DNA of 16,437 nt from JAYWAM01 sp043782425 (GCA_043782425.1 JAYWAM010000125.1:1-16437); one strand, 5' to 3'; positions 5,603 through 14,484 are shown, numbered from the stretch's first letter. The notes: generated by a model from the sequence alone, not told the origin. Made by a program: numbers and translations.

Positions 5603-8600
5603 TGCGGGAAGCGCCGCCGGTTGACGGCATAAAACAGCACCGGAATCACCACCAGCGTCAGCAGGGTGGAGACCAGGATGCCGAATATCAGTGATATGGC
5701 CAGGCCATTAAAAATCGGATCGTCGAGAATGAACGCCGCGCCCAGCATGGCCGCCAGCGCGGTGAGCGCAATGGGTTTGGCGCGCGTGGCGGCGGAATTG
5801 ATAACCGCTTGCGCAAACGGCTGGCCTTGCGCCACCTGAAGGTTGATAAAATCCACCAGCAGGATAGAGTTGCGCACAATAATGCCGGCCAGCGCGATCA
5901 TGCCTATCATCGAGGTGGCGGTGAATTGTGCGCCGAACAACGCATGGCCGGGCATCACGCCGATGATGGTGAGCGGTATCGGCGCCATGATAATGAGCGG
6001 CGTGACATACGAGCCGAATTGCGCCACCACCAGCAAATAAATCAGGATCAGTCCCACCGCATAGGCGATGCCCATGTCGCGGAAGGTTTCATAAGTGACC
6101 TGCCATTCGCCATCCCACTTCAGCGCGTAGCTGCGATAGTGATCGACGGGCAGGCTGATGAAATATTCCTTGAGCATGCCGCCGCCAGGAAGCGGCTGAT
6201 CGAATAGCGCGCTGCGCGTACTGAACATGCCGTAGAGCGGGCTGTCGAGTTTGCCCGCCATGTCGCCGACGACGTAACTGAGCGGCAGCAAATCCTTGTG
6301 ATAACGCGTTTGCTCGCGTTGCGTTTCCACCACCCTGACCAGCTCGCCGATAGGCACCGCTGCGCCATCGGATGATTTGACACTGGCGCGCAGCACGGCG
6401 CGCAAATCGCCGCGTTGTGTGGGAGGCAGCAGCATGCGGATGGGAACCGGGTACTTGCTTTGCTCGTCGTGGATGACGGTGACGTTGACACCCGCCAGCA
6501 GTGCGGCGATGGCGTCTGTCACGCTGCGCGCTTCGATGCCATAGTGCGCCGCCTTGCGCTGATCGACTTTGAGTATCCAGCGCGGCGCGGATTCTTCGAT
6601 GGAATCATCGACACCTACCACATCGGCAGTTTTGCCCAGAGCGTTACGCACCAAGCGCGCGGTTTCGATGCGGCCTGTCTCGTCCGGGCCATAGATTTCG
6701 GCGACGATGGGCGACAGCACCGGCGGGCCGGGCGGCACCTCGACGATTTTCATATTAGCGCCGTGACTGGCGGCGATGCGTTCCAATTCGGGGCGCAGCG
6801 CGGCGGCGATGGTGTGGCTTTTGCGCGAGCGCTTATGTTTGTCCACCAGATTGACTTGCAAATCGCCCAGTTCCGGCGACTGGCGAAAATAGTATTGGCG
6901 CAACAGGCCGTTGAAGTTGATCGGCGCGCTGGTTCCTGCGTAAGCCTGATAGTTATCGACTTCTTCTATGGTCGCAAGATACGCGCCCATGTCGCGCAAT
7001 GCGGACGCAGTTTCTTCGAGCGCCGTGCCGGTGGGCATATCCACCACCACCTGGAATTCTGATTTGTTGTCGAACGGCAGCATCTTGAGCACCACCCATT
7101 GCAGCGCGGGCAGCGCCACGGACAGCAGCATCGCAACAACTATGCCCAGCCATAGAAAGCGCCGTGCGCGCGCGCCGCGCTGCGTATCGAGGAAGGGCGA
7201 AAGCAGGCGCGTAAATACGCCACTGAGTTTCTGGTCGAACTTCGATTCGCTAGCGTGAACGCTTTGCGATTTACCCGCCAGCTTGAGCGCCAGCCACGGG
7301 GTGACGACGAAGGCGACACCCAGCGAAATCAACATACCCAGACTGGCGTTGATGGGAATCGGGCTCATGTAAGGGCCCATCAAGCCACTTACGAAGGCCA
7401 TAGGCAGCAGTGCGGCGATGACTGTGAAGGTGGCAAGTATGGTCGGCCCGCCGACTTCATCCACTGCACGCGGAATGACCTCAAGCAAGGAGCTGCCAGG
7501 GTAGAGAGCGCGATGGCGGTGGATGTTTTCCACCACGACGATGGCGTCATCGACCAGGATGCCGATGGAAAAAATCAGCGCGAATAGCGAAACGCGGTTG
7601 AGCGTAAAGCCCCACGCCCACGAAGCAAACAGAGTAGCTGCGAGGGTGATGGTGATGGCCGCGCCGACGATGACGGCTTCGCGCCGCCCCATGGCGAAGA
7701 ACACCAGCGCCACCACCGCCAGTGTTGCGAACAGCAGTTTTTGGATGAGCTTTTTCGATTTGTCATCGGCCGTCTCGCCATAGTTGCGCGTCATCGTCAC
7801 TTTGACCGCTTCGGGAATGACGCTGTTGCGCAGCACTTCTATGCGCGCCATAAGTTGTTTAGCCACGGCGACAGCGTTCTCACCCGGCTTCTTGGTGATG
7901 GCCAGCGTTACTGCGGGATATTCCCCGGCGGCGTTGCTTGTCGCCTTGCCGTTGCCGTGCCACACATAGTGCGTCGGTTGATCTGCGCCGTCGTTGATGA
8001 CGGCCACGTCGGATACATAGACCGCGCGGCCATCGAAAGCGCCGATGGCCACCTCGCCCACCTCTTTGGCGCTGCGCAAATACGTCCCAGCTTGCACTTC
8101 AATAGTCGTGCCGCGCTGGATCACCTGCCCGGCAGGGCCGGAAGCATTGGCAGCGGCCAGCGCCTGGCGCACCTCGCCGAGCGAAAGGCGGTAAGCATTG
8201 AGCTTGTCGACATCGAGCAACACGCGCACTGCGCGTCCCGGGCCGCCGAGCGTGGTGATGTCGCGCGTGCCGGGAACGCTCTTTAACTCGACTTCAAGCG
8301 CGTGAGCGACGCGCTCCAGCGAATATGCCGAGAGGGCAGGGTCTTCGCTCCACAGCGTCAAGGCCACGATGGGCACATCGTCAATACCGCGCGGCTTGAC
8401 GATAGGCTCGCCCACACCGGCGGCGGCGACGATGAAGTCGCGGTTCGATTGGATGGTGTCGTAAAGGCGCACCACTGCATCGATATGCGACACGCCGACC
8501 TTGAATTGCACGGTGATGATGGCCTGCCCGGGGCGCGATACCGAATACACGTGCTCGACCCCGGCGATGCGTGACAGCACCTGCTCGCCGGGGACGGCGA

Positions 8601-8796
8601 CGATGGTTTCTACATCGCGTACCGAGGCGCCGGGGAAAGGCACGATGACATCGGCCATGGTGACATTGATCTGCGGCTCTTCTTCACGCGGCGTAATCAG
8701 CACGGCGAACAGCCCGGCGAGCAGCGCCATCAGCGCCAGCAGCGGGGTGATGCGCGCCTGCAAAAACAGCGCGGCAATGCGGCCAGAGAATCCCAT
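5587..8796 (-). CDS. RND-family efflux permease (AcrB-like)
   Basis: A 1069-aa resistance-nodulation-division pump subunit of the inner membrane, which exports substrates by proton antiport as a trimer joined to an adaptor and an outer-membrane channel. Length and layout match AcrB-type permeases: a first TM helix (about 16-35), the porter sequence starting PGASVRDVETIVAVPGEQ, and a TM block with the proton-relay pair D416-D417 in GILVDDAIVVVENIHRH. Then comes the second periplasmic half and a C-terminal TM block (MIGMIALAGIIVRNSILLVDF). It starts 2 nt after the adaptor stop. The substrate is not readable. No outer-membrane channel gene is in the operon, so a channel encoded elsewhere is probably used. 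The stop codon lies in the 19-bp inverted repeat. Confidence 0.93.
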   Translation of the reverse strand: MGFSGRIAALFLQARITPLLALMALLAGLFAVLITPREEEPQINVTMADVIVPFPGASVRDVETIVAVPGEQVLSRIAGVEHVYSVSRPGQAIITVQFKVGVSHIDAVVRLYDTIQSNRDFIVAAAGVGEPIVKPRGIDDVPIVALTLWSEDPALSAYSLERVAHALEVELKSVPGTRDITTLGGPGRAVRVLLDVDKLNAYRLSLGEVRQALAAANASGPAGQVIQRGTTIEVQAGTYLRSAKEVGEVAIGAFDGRAVYVSDVAVINDGADQPTHYVWHGNGKATSNAAGEYPAVTLAITKKPGENAVAVAKQLMARIEVLRNSVIPEAVKVTMTRNYGETADDKSKKLIQKLLFATLAVVALVFFAMGRREAVIVGAAITITLAATLFASWAWGFTLNRVSLFALIFSIGILVDDAIVVVENIHRHRALYPGSSLLEVIPRAVDEVGGPTILATFTVIAALLPMAFVSGLMGPYMSPIPINASLGMLISLGVAFVVTPWLALKLAGKSQSVHASESKFDQKLSGVFTRLLSPFLDTQRGARARRFLWLGIVVAMLLSVALPALQWVVLKMLPFDNKSEFQVVVDMPTGTALEETASALRDMGAYLATIEEVDNYQAYAGTSAPINFNGLLRQYYFRQSPELGDLQVNLVDKHKRSRKSHTIAAALRPELERIAASHGANMKIVEVPPGPPVLSPIVAEIYGPDETGRIETARLVRNALGKTADVVGVDDSIEESAPRWILKVDQRKAAHYGIEARSVTDAIAALLAGVNVTVIHDEQSKYPVPIRMLLPPTQRGDLRAVLRASVKSSDGAAVPIGELVRVVETQREQTRYHKDLLPLSYVVGDMAGKLDSPLYGMFSTRSALFDQPLPGGGMLKEYFISLPVDHYRSYALKWDGEWQVTYETFRDMGIAYAVGLILIYLLVVAQFGSYVTPLIIMAPIPLTIIGVMPGHALFGAQFTATSMIGMIALAGIIVRNSILLVDFINLQVAQGQPFAQAVINSAATRAKPIALTALAAMLGAAFILDDPIFNGLAISLIFGILVSTLLTLVVIPVLFYAVNRRRFPQGAEK

Positions 8797-8798
8797 GA

Positions 8799-9836
8799 TC
8801 AGTTCGCCAGGCCCGCTTTGACGGGCTGTAGCGCAACCTTGTCGCCTTCGCGTACACCGGAGAGGATTTCGACTCTGCCGTCAGCCGTCGGCTCGCCCGC
8901 CTGCACCAGGCGCAGGCGTAACGCGCCGTCTGCGGCCTGCACATACACAGCGGTGATTTCGCCGCGCTTCAGTAATGCGCTTTCAGGTATCACCAGTTTG
9001 TTTGTTTTGTACGAGGCGAACATCACACGCGCATACTGGCCCGGCAAAATCCCTGCGGTGCGCGGGAGATCTAGGCGCATCTGCACGGTGTGGCTGCGGT
9101 TATCGGCGATAGGCACCAGTGTTGCGGCGCGTGCTGTAAGGATTTCCTTCTGCCCGGGAATCTCGATGCGCACAGCGGCGCTGCGATCAATCAGGCCCAG
9201 TTGCGATTGCGCTATCGTAGCGCTAACGCGCAGCGCGGCGGGATCGTAAATGGTAATGACAGCTTTGCCGGGCGCGGCCATCTCACCCAGTTCGGTGTGA
9301 ATGATGCCCACCAGGCCATCAAAGGGCGCGCTCAGGGTGGCGAGCGCCTGACTGTTTTGCGCTTGTCCGCTCTGTGCCTGTACGCTTGCCAACTGGGCTT
9401 CAGCGGTCTTGAAATCGTTTTCAAAGCGCTCCAGCCCGGCCTGGCTGATGAAACCCTTGGCGTGCAATTGGCGGTTGCGCTCCAGCGTGCGGCCGGCATT
9501 ATCGAGCGCCACCTGCGCCTCGCGCACCTGGGCGCGGCCGCCCGCGACCGCTAAATCGGCGCTGCGCGGATCGATGCGCGCTAGCAACTGTCCTGCCTTG
9601 ACGCTGTCGCCCACCTTCACCGGCATGGCGACCACGCGCCCCAGCACCTGCGCCGCCACCGCAGCCTGGCGTAACGCCTCAACCGTGCCCTCGGCGCTGA
9701 CATAGCCCGGCACATTGTCGTAGGCGACGCTAACCACGGGTTGCGCGGGAGCGGCAGCCAAGGCAGGAATCATAAAAACGCCCAGCGCGGTCGCGCCCAG
9801 ACTTGTAAAATTGATCATCATTGTGAGTGTCGCCAT
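8799..9836 (-). CDS. RND periplasmic adaptor subunit (membrane fusion protein)
   Basis: A 345-aa HlyD/AcrA-like adaptor that bridges the inner-membrane pump and an outer-membrane channel. A hydrophobic N-terminus ending ALAAAPAQ (about 1-31) looks like a signal peptide, although it lacks the usual N-terminal positive charges. The two lipoyl halves are at about 57-95 (QVLGRVVAMPVKVGDSVKAG) and 165-195 (ATLSAPFDGLVG). The short alpha-hairpin between them is at about 96-160, and beta-barrel and membrane-proximal domains follow. ATG 9836 and ATG 9821/9818 are alternative starts; none has a strong Shine-Dalgarno. It is the first gene of the efflux operon. Confidence 0.9.
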   Translation of the reverse strand: MATLTMMINFTSLGATALGVFMIPALAAAPAQPVVSVAYDNVPGYVSAEGTVEALRQAAVAAQVLGRVVAMPVKVGDSVKAGQLLARIDPRSADLAVAGGRAQVREAQVALDNAGRTLERNRQLHAKGFISQAGLERFENDFKTAEAQLASVQAQSGQAQNSQALATLSAPFDGLVGIIHTELGEMAAPGKAVITIYDPAALRVSATIAQSQLGLIDRSAAVRIEIPGQKEILTARAATLVPIADNRSHTVQMRLDLPRTAGILPGQYARVMFASYKTNKLVIPESALLKRGEITAVYVQAADGALRLRLVQAGEPTADGRVEILSGVREGDKVALQPVKAGLAN

Positions 9837-9857
9837 ATGGGGTTGTTGGGTGACAGC

Positions 9858-9886
9858 ATAGTAGAATCGCTGACTTTACTCTGTAA
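9858..9886 (-). promoter_or_regulatory. Candidate sigma-70 promoter of the efflux operon
   Basis: On the minus strand TTACAG (plus 9881-9886) and TACTAT (plus 9858-9863) are 17 bp apart. Each matches consensus in 4 of 6 positions. It is placed 22 nt before the adaptor ATG. Confidence 0.45.
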
Positions 9887-9895
9887 CCTGGGACA
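9882..9895. promoter_or_regulatory. Candidate Crp/Fnr-family operator
   Basis: TGT-N8-ACA (tgtaacctgggaca) is a short dyad in the 87-bp divergent region and covers the -35 of the efflux promoter. A wider dyad gacttta/taaagtc (9872-9878 and 9905-9911) encloses it. The nearby divergent regulator gene is the natural candidate binder. The half-sites are short, so chance is possible. Confidence 0.35.
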
Positions 9896-9923
9896 CAAAG
9901 GGAATAAAGTCCGGTGAAAAACC

Positions 9924-10598
9924 ATGAATGCGGACGAAATTGAAAGTGTGCGCGACCGCCTGATCGCGGCATTCCCGGTGCTCGGGCAGTTGCCTGAGGC
10001 GCTATTCGCCACGACATTGGCGAATGCGACATATCGTCTTGTGCCGTCAGGAACCATCATGTTTGGCGCCAACTCGCCGTGTACCGGCTTCCCGCTGCTT
10101 CTGGCTGGCTCGGTTCGGGTGAGCCAACGCTATTTCAACGGGCGCGAATTGCAGCTTTACCGCGTGCATCCAGGGGAAAGTTGCCTGTTGAGCAGCAGTT
10201 GCCTGCTGGGAGAAGCGAACTATAGCGCAACCGGTGTGGCCGAAGAGGATCTTGAGGTGGTGACGCTGCGCCCGGCCGACTTCAACCATTTGCTCGAAGT
10301 GTCGGCATTTCGCCGCTATGTGTTCTCATTGTTCAGCGAACGCCTGGCGGCAGTGATGGAGCTGGTTGAGGCCGTCACCGTGCAGCGTCTCGACAAACGT
10401 CTGGCCGCAAGCCTGCTGTCGCGCGAAGGCAGCAATATCCAGGTGACGCACCAGGCATTGGCCGATGAACTGGGCAGCGTGCGCGAGATTGTGACGCGCT
10501 TGCTGCACGGCTTTGAAGATCGCGGCTGGGTCGCGCTTGGCAGGGGACAGATCACGCTGCGCGATGCAGCGGCGCTGCAAACGCTAGTGCAGACATGA
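9924..10598 (+). CDS. Crp/Fnr-family transcriptional regulator
   Basis: A 224-aa regulator with an N-terminal cyclic-nucleotide-binding-type beta-roll (about 20-120), a long dimer helix (about 128-158) and a C-terminal winged HTH (about 170-213; VTHQALADELGSVREIVTRLLHGFEDRG). There is no Fnr-type four-cysteine [4Fe-4S] cluster. Two cysteines sit close together in the effector domain in the segment GESCLLSSSCLLGE (C87 and C93), and a third is C53. Such a pair could support thiol-based sensing, but this is inference. It is divergent from the adaptor-pump-DUF2892 operon, 87 bp away, so it probably controls that operon and itself. Confidence 0.9.
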   Translation: MNADEIESVRDRLIAAFPVLGQLPEALFATTLANATYRLVPSGTIMFGANSPCTGFPLLLAGSVRVSQRYFNGRELQLYRVHPGESCLLSSSCLLGEANYSATGVAEEDLEVVTLRPADFNHLLEVSAFRRYVFSLFSERLAAVMELVEAVTVQRLDKRLAASLLSREGSNIQVTHQALADELGSVREIVTRLLHGFEDRGWVALGRGQITLRDAAALQTLVQT

Positions 10599-10648
10599 GA
10601 AACACTAGGGAAAAATCGGGATAAAAAAGCAGCGTGCAAATTGTTGTT

Positions 10649-10677
10649 TTGCAATACAGCGCACAACTTTGTATAAT
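10649..10677 (+). promoter_or_regulatory. Promoter of the tRNA operon
   Basis: TTGCAA (10649-10654) and a perfect TATAAT (10672-10677) are separated by 17 bp. The expected start is about 10684, just before the first tRNA. A small leader hairpin cggc-tttc-gccg spans 10681-10692. Confidence 0.8.
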
Positions 10678-10691
10678 GCACGGCTTTCGCC

Positions 10692-10767
<76 letters not shown>

Positions 10768-10812
10768 ATAAATATTTGCTCGGCGCGATGTAGTGCGCGA
10801 GTTTGCCGATCA

Positions 10813-10888
10813 GTCCCCATCGTCTAGAGGCCTAGGACATCGCCCTTTCACGGCGGTAACGCGGGTTCGAATCCCACTGGGGACGCCA
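10813..10888 (+). tRNA. tRNA-Glu (anticodon TTC)
   Basis: A 76-nt cloverleaf. The acceptor stem GTCCCCA pairs with TGGGGAC, the anticodon stem CGCC/GGCG encloses CTTTCAC with anticodon TTC, and the T-arm is GCGGGTTCGAATCCCAC. Discriminator G and encoded CCA follow. It is co-transcribed with tRNA-Ala across a 45-nt spacer. Confidence 0.97.
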
Positions 10889-10896
10889 ATAAAAGC

Positions 10897-10928
10897 AACG
10901 GGTTAGCGAGAGCTAGCCCGTTTTTTTT
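10897..10928 (+). terminator. Intrinsic terminator of the tRNA operon
   Basis: An 11-bp stem aacgggttagc/gctagcccgtt (one G-U pair) with a GAGA loop, then eight T. It lies 8 nt after tRNA-Glu. Read from the other side, the A-run before the stem gives weaker support for ending the acylphosphatase operon. Confidence 0.93.
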
Positions 10929-10974
10929 GTGACACGATAGCCGAATTGATAGCCTGCGAGGAAACATGGATACA

Positions 10975-11247
10975 CTAAAAGGCAGTAAATTTGTGCGTGG
11001 TCGCCGCCTCGGCTTCGCTGATTTCGACGTTGGCAACCTGCGCGTGCGGCGGGCCGCGCTGCGCCCACGCGATGATGGCATCGACCGCTTCAGGCGCGCC
11101 GCACACCACGGCCTCGACCGAGCCATCGCCGCAATTGCGCACCCATCCGTTAACGCCGAGCTGCTCTGCCTGCTGACGCATTGATTCGCGGAACCACACG
11201 CCTTGGACGACGCCGGTAATGCGCAGGTGTTTGCGAATAGCGCTCAA
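10975..11247 (-). CDS. acyP: Acylphosphatase
   Basis: A 90-aa enzyme that hydrolyses acyl phosphates such as acetyl phosphate or carbamoyl phosphate to carboxylate and phosphate. The signature GVVQGVWFRESMRQQAEQLGVNGWVRN (about residues 12-38) contains the catalytic Arg20 and Asn38; DGSVEAVVCG follows. The length is normal for the family. The start is a TTG that overlaps the stop of the release-factor-like gene by 3 nt (TTGA), with a GGAAG just upstream, so translation is probably coupled. It is the last gene of the metG operon. Confidence 0.93.
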   Translation of the reverse strand: MSAIRKHLRITGVVQGVWFRESMRQQAEQLGVNGWVRNCGDGSVEAVVCGAPEAVDAIIAWAQRGPPHAQVANVEISEAEAATTHKFTAF

Positions 11248-11606
11248 TCTTCCGTCCCGCGCGTCTTGCGCTGTAGTTTTATTCCACCGCGTATTTTTTT
11301 AGTCTCGATACGTTTTTCGACCGATGAACGCGAAGGTTTGGTTTTGTGGCGTTTCTTGGGGACGTAGTTGAGCTTGACGAGTTTTTCTATCAGCCGCTCG
11401 TAGGCGGTTTCACGGTTGCGATGTTGCGATGACGAATCCTGCGCAATCACCACCACGCCCGAGGGCAGGTGCGTGAGGCGCAATGCCGATTCGGTTTTGT
11501 TGACATGCTGGCCGCCGGGGCCGCTGGCGCGGAATACATCAACGCGCACTTCGTTTTCCAGAACCTCACGCTCAGTCGAGTAGGGCGGGGGAGCGGTGGG
11601 TTTCAC
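11244..11606 (-). CDS. GGQ-domain release-factor-like protein (ribosome rescue type)
   Basis: A 120-aa protein with the class I release factor catalytic domain alone: FRASGPGGQHVNKTESALRLTHLPSGVVV (residues about 25-53) holds the GGQ motif that triggers peptidyl-tRNA hydrolysis. The codon-recognition domains of RF1/RF2 are absent. The C-terminus is very basic (KKRHKTKPSRSS...KKIRGGIKLQRK), as in ArfB/YaeJ-type rescue factors, which insert this tail into the empty mRNA channel of stalled ribosomes. The local sequence (AQDSSSQHRNRETAYERLIEKL) fits the small 'release factor-like' family better than ArfB itself. The start is GTG 11606, 9 nt after the upstream stop, with no clear Shine-Dalgarno. 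Confidence 0.85.
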   Translation of the reverse strand: MKPTAPPPYSTEREVLENEVRVDVFRASGPGGQHVNKTESALRLTHLPSGVVVIAQDSSSQHRNRETAYERLIEKLVKLNYVPKKRHKTKPSRSSVEKRIETKKIRGGIKLQRKTRGTED

Positions 11607-11615
11607 GGCGGGCGA

Positions 11616-12293
11616 TTATGCCAATGAAGGTGCGAGTGGGTTCGCGTTGCTGGAAATGATTTTCAATCCTGACGGGGTTGAAATTTCTCCCTCAAGCAAG
11701 GGCTGAGAGATGCTCATTGAAGGTGCGATTTCGACGCAGGGTGGGATTTTCCAGATGTCGCCGGCCAGCTTGAGAGATGCATATTGCGGATGCCAGCCGC
11801 GCAGAGCGGTTAAGCGGCAGTTGTTTTCCGGTAATCGCCGTGTCGGGTGATCGTTCCCGTCCCACTGGATGAGCGTGGGAACCAACCCGTTCCCCGGCAA
11901 ACAGCAATCTTCTGGGATAGTGATACGCCAGCTAAAGTCGCCACGTTGCATTTGATGGATCGGGCCGAGCGGCGATGGAGAATGCAATGAATCGCGAGCA
12001 ATGTCATTGCTACGGGCTACCCAGTGAATCAGCGCAGGCCCCCGCGCTAGGCGCGCCTGCATTGCTGTGGTGTCGAGCGCAAACCAGCGTGGCTGAAGTG
12101 GTTCTGCGCCCTGCGGATCAATGGCGATGATTTCCAAATAAATACCGTTGCCCAGATTGAGAAGCCGGTTGTGCGTGCCCATGCGCACATGTTTGCCCCC
12201 AGGCTGGGTGGCCACGCCCAGGATGTGTTCGACCCAGGATGCGCCCTCCTCCAAGGTGCGTGCGGCAATCACAATGTGATCGAGCGTGAGCAT
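11616..12293 (-). CDS. VOC-family protein with glyoxalase-like domain
   Basis: A 225-aa protein starting MLTLDHIVIAARTLEEGASWVEHILG, the pattern of the glyoxalase-like (PF13468-type) vicinal-oxygen-chelate fold. H6 and E55 (in NLGNGIYLEIIAID) are plausible metal ligands. The second half is less conserved. The substrate is unknown; relatives are annotated only generally. I chose ATG 12293 because the frame upstream lies inside metG and reads as a shadow; the 16-nt gap to the metG stop then fits an operon. The upstream sequence has a weak GGA. Confidence 0.82.
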   Translation of the reverse strand: MLTLDHIVIAARTLEEGASWVEHILGVATQPGGKHVRMGTHNRLLNLGNGIYLEIIAIDPQGAEPLQPRWFALDTTAMQARLARGPALIHWVARSNDIARDSLHSPSPLGPIHQMQRGDFSWRITIPEDCCLPGNGLVPTLIQWDGNDHPTRRLPENNCRLTALRGWHPQYASLKLAGDIWKIPPCVEIAPSMSISQPLLEGEISTPSGLKIISSNANPLAPSLA

Positions 12294-12309
12294 ATTCCAG
12301 GACAATACA

Positions 12310-14484
12310 TCACTTGATGCGCATCCCCGGCACCGCGCCGGAATCGGGCGACAGCAGGTAAATGCTGGTGCCGTCTCCCGCCGCCAGCACCATGCCTTGC
12401 GATTCGCCGAAGCGCATCTTGCGCGGCGCGAGGTTGGCGACCATGACGGTGAGGCGGCCGATGAGGTCCTTGGGCGTATACACGGTACGAATACCAGCAA
12501 ACACGGTGCGCTGTTCGATGCCGATGTCGAGCGTGATTTTTAAGAGCTTGTCGGCATCGGCCACCAGTTCGGCGTCGATGATGCGTGCGATGCGTAAATC
12601 AATTTTGCCGAAATCGTCAATGCTGATGATTTCGCCGATGGGCAGGATGACCGGTGCGCGCGGTGGCTCGGGGGGAACCAGCGCGAAATCCGGGCCAGTA
12701 GGCTCGACGGCTTTGGGCGCAGCGGGCTTGACGGCGGGGACGGGCGGGGGGGCGGCGGCTTCCTTGGGCTCAAGCAGAGCGTCGATCTGCTTGGCTTCGA
12801 TGCGCGACATTAAATGTTTGTAGGGCTGAATGAGCTGGCCAGGTTTTAGTATCGCGCCGACATCTTCCCAATCGAGCGCTTTGAGGCCGAGGAAAATTTC
12901 GACATCTTCCGCCACCTTGGGCAACACCGGCTTAAGGTAAATGGTGAGAATGCGGAACAGTTCCAGATAGAGTGTACAGAACCAGTGCAAGGCGGCATCC
13001 TGCCCGGCTTCCTTGGCGATTTCCCAGGGCTTTTGCTCATCGACATACTGGTTGATGCGGTCGGCGAGGAACATGATGGAGCGGATGGCTTTGCCGAATT
13101 CGCGCGCCTCGTAATCAGCGGCGAGCTGGTCGGCGAAACTGCGCACTTCGAACAGAATGGATGGCACCTGGTCATCCGATTCCGGCGCGTTGGTGGTGAG
13201 GCTGCCGCGCATTTTGTGAAATAGCTCGCGCCCGGCCGTGAGCGGTTCTTCGCTGAGCTTGCCGTTGAAGCGCTTGGTGATGAACCCAGCGGCGCGGCTG
13301 GCGATGTTGACGTATTTGCCGATGAGGTCTGAGTTGACGCGCGCCATGAAGTCGTCGGGATTGAGTTCCATGTCCTCGACCTTGGCGTTGAGCTTGGCGG
13401 CGATATAGTAGCGCAGCCATTCCGGATTCAGGCCTTGCGCCAGATAAGACTGCGGGCTGATGCCGGTGCCGCGCGATTTGGACATTTTCTCGCCCGACAC
13501 ATTGATGAAGCCATGCACGAACACGTTGTCGGGCACCTTATAACCGGAAAACTTGAGCATGGCCGGCCAGAACAGGGTGTGGAAATACACAATGTCTTTG
13601 CCGATGAAGTGGTACTGCTCGACCTTGCTGTCGGCCATGAATTTATCGAAATCGCCGCCCTTGATTTTGCCCAGATAATTTTTCAGGCTGGCGAGATAAC
13701 CGACCGGCGCGTCGAGCCAGACGTAGAAATACTTCCCCGGCGCATCGGGAATTTCGATACCGAAGTAGGGCGCATCGCGCGAGATGTCCCAGTCGCCCAG
13801 GCCCTTGCCGTCGTCGTCCAGCCACTCGCGCACCTTGTTGGCCATCTCGGGCTGTAGCTTGCCGTCCTGCGTCCAATCCTTGAGAAAGGCCACGCAGCGC
13901 GGGTCGGAAAGCTTGAAGAAAAAATGCTCAGATTTTTTTAAAACTGGTTTGGCGCCGGTGATAGTGGAGTAAGGATCTTTCAATTCCGTGGGTGCATACA
14001 CCGCGCCGCACACTTCGCACGAGTCACCATATTGATCCTTGGCGGCGCACTTCGGGCAACCTCCCTTGAGATAGCGGTCAGGCAGGAACATGCCCTTGAC
14101 CGGATCAAAAAACTGTTCAATGGTTTTGCTGGTGATGAAGTCGTTGGCCTTGAGCTTGCGGTAGATGTCGTGCGCCAGCTGCACGTTTTCTTCCGAGTGC
14201 GTGCTGTGCCAGTTATCGAAGCTGATGAGGAAGCGCGGCCAGTCGCGCTTGTGGTCTTCGGCCACGCGCGCCACCAGCTCTTCTGGCGTGATGCCTTCGG
14301 CCTCGGCTTTTAGCATGATGGGCGCGCCATGCGTATCGTCGGCGCATACAAAATGCACTTTATGCCCGCGCAGGCGCTGAAAGCGCACCCAGATGTCGGC
14401 CTGGATGTACTCCATCATGTGGCCGATATGAAACGGGGCGTTGGCGTAGGGTAGCGCTGTAGTGACGAAAAGCTTGCGGGCCAT
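12310..14484 (-). CDS. metG: Methionyl-tRNA synthetase
   Basis: A 724-aa class I synthetase that charges tRNA-Met with methionine. The HIGH-type motif is PFHIGH (17-22), the zinc knuckle has C143/C146 and C156/C159, and KMSKS is at 333-337. The catalytic and anticodon-binding domains are followed by a long Ala/Pro-rich linker (about 580-625). A C-terminal tRNA-binding, dimerising EMAP/Trbp111-like domain then starts at IDDFGKIDLRIARI and ends with the protein. The length is normal for the large bacterial form. It is the first gene of the four-gene minus-strand operon and is divergent from apbC, 223 bp away. Confidence 0.98.
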   Translation of the reverse strand: MARKLFVTTALPYANAPFHIGHMMEYIQADIWVRFQRLRGHKVHFVCADDTHGAPIMLKAEAEGITPEELVARVAEDHKRDWPRFLISFDNWHSTHSEENVQLAHDIYRKLKANDFITSKTIEQFFDPVKGMFLPDRYLKGGCPKCAAKDQYGDSCEVCGAVYAPTELKDPYSTITGAKPVLKKSEHFFFKLSDPRCVAFLKDWTQDGKLQPEMANKVREWLDDDGKGLGDWDISRDAPYFGIEIPDAPGKYFYVWLDAPVGYLASLKNYLGKIKGGDFDKFMADSKVEQYHFIGKDIVYFHTLFWPAMLKFSGYKVPDNVFVHGFINVSGEKMSKSRGTGISPQSYLAQGLNPEWLRYYIAAKLNAKVEDMELNPDDFMARVNSDLIGKYVNIASRAAGFITKRFNGKLSEEPLTAGRELFHKMRGSLTTNAPESDDQVPSILFEVRSFADQLAADYEAREFGKAIRSIMFLADRINQYVDEQKPWEIAKEAGQDAALHWFCTLYLELFRILTIYLKPVLPKVAEDVEIFLGLKALDWEDVGAILKPGQLIQPYKHLMSRIEAKQIDALLEPKEAAAPPPVPAVKPAAPKAVEPTGPDFALVPPEPPRAPVILPIGEIISIDDFGKIDLRIARIIDAELVADADKLLKITLDIGIEQRTVFAGIRTVYTPKDLIGRLTVMVANLAPRKMRFGESQGMVLAAGDGTSIYLLSPDSGAVPGMRIK

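Noticed and set aside
5418..5630. Upstream extension of the DUF2892 frame to 146 aa
   Set aside because: It overlaps the pump gene and crosses the inverted repeat. ATG 5417 has a strong AGGAG and the family-like N-terminus.
6415..7062. 215-aa plus-strand ORF opposite the pump
   Set aside because: It is complementary to a clear RND permease and is a codon-bias shadow.
12294..12500. N-terminal extension of the VOC frame
   Set aside because: It lies inside the metG coding region and reads as low-complexity shadow. The fold begins at MLTLDHIVIAA.
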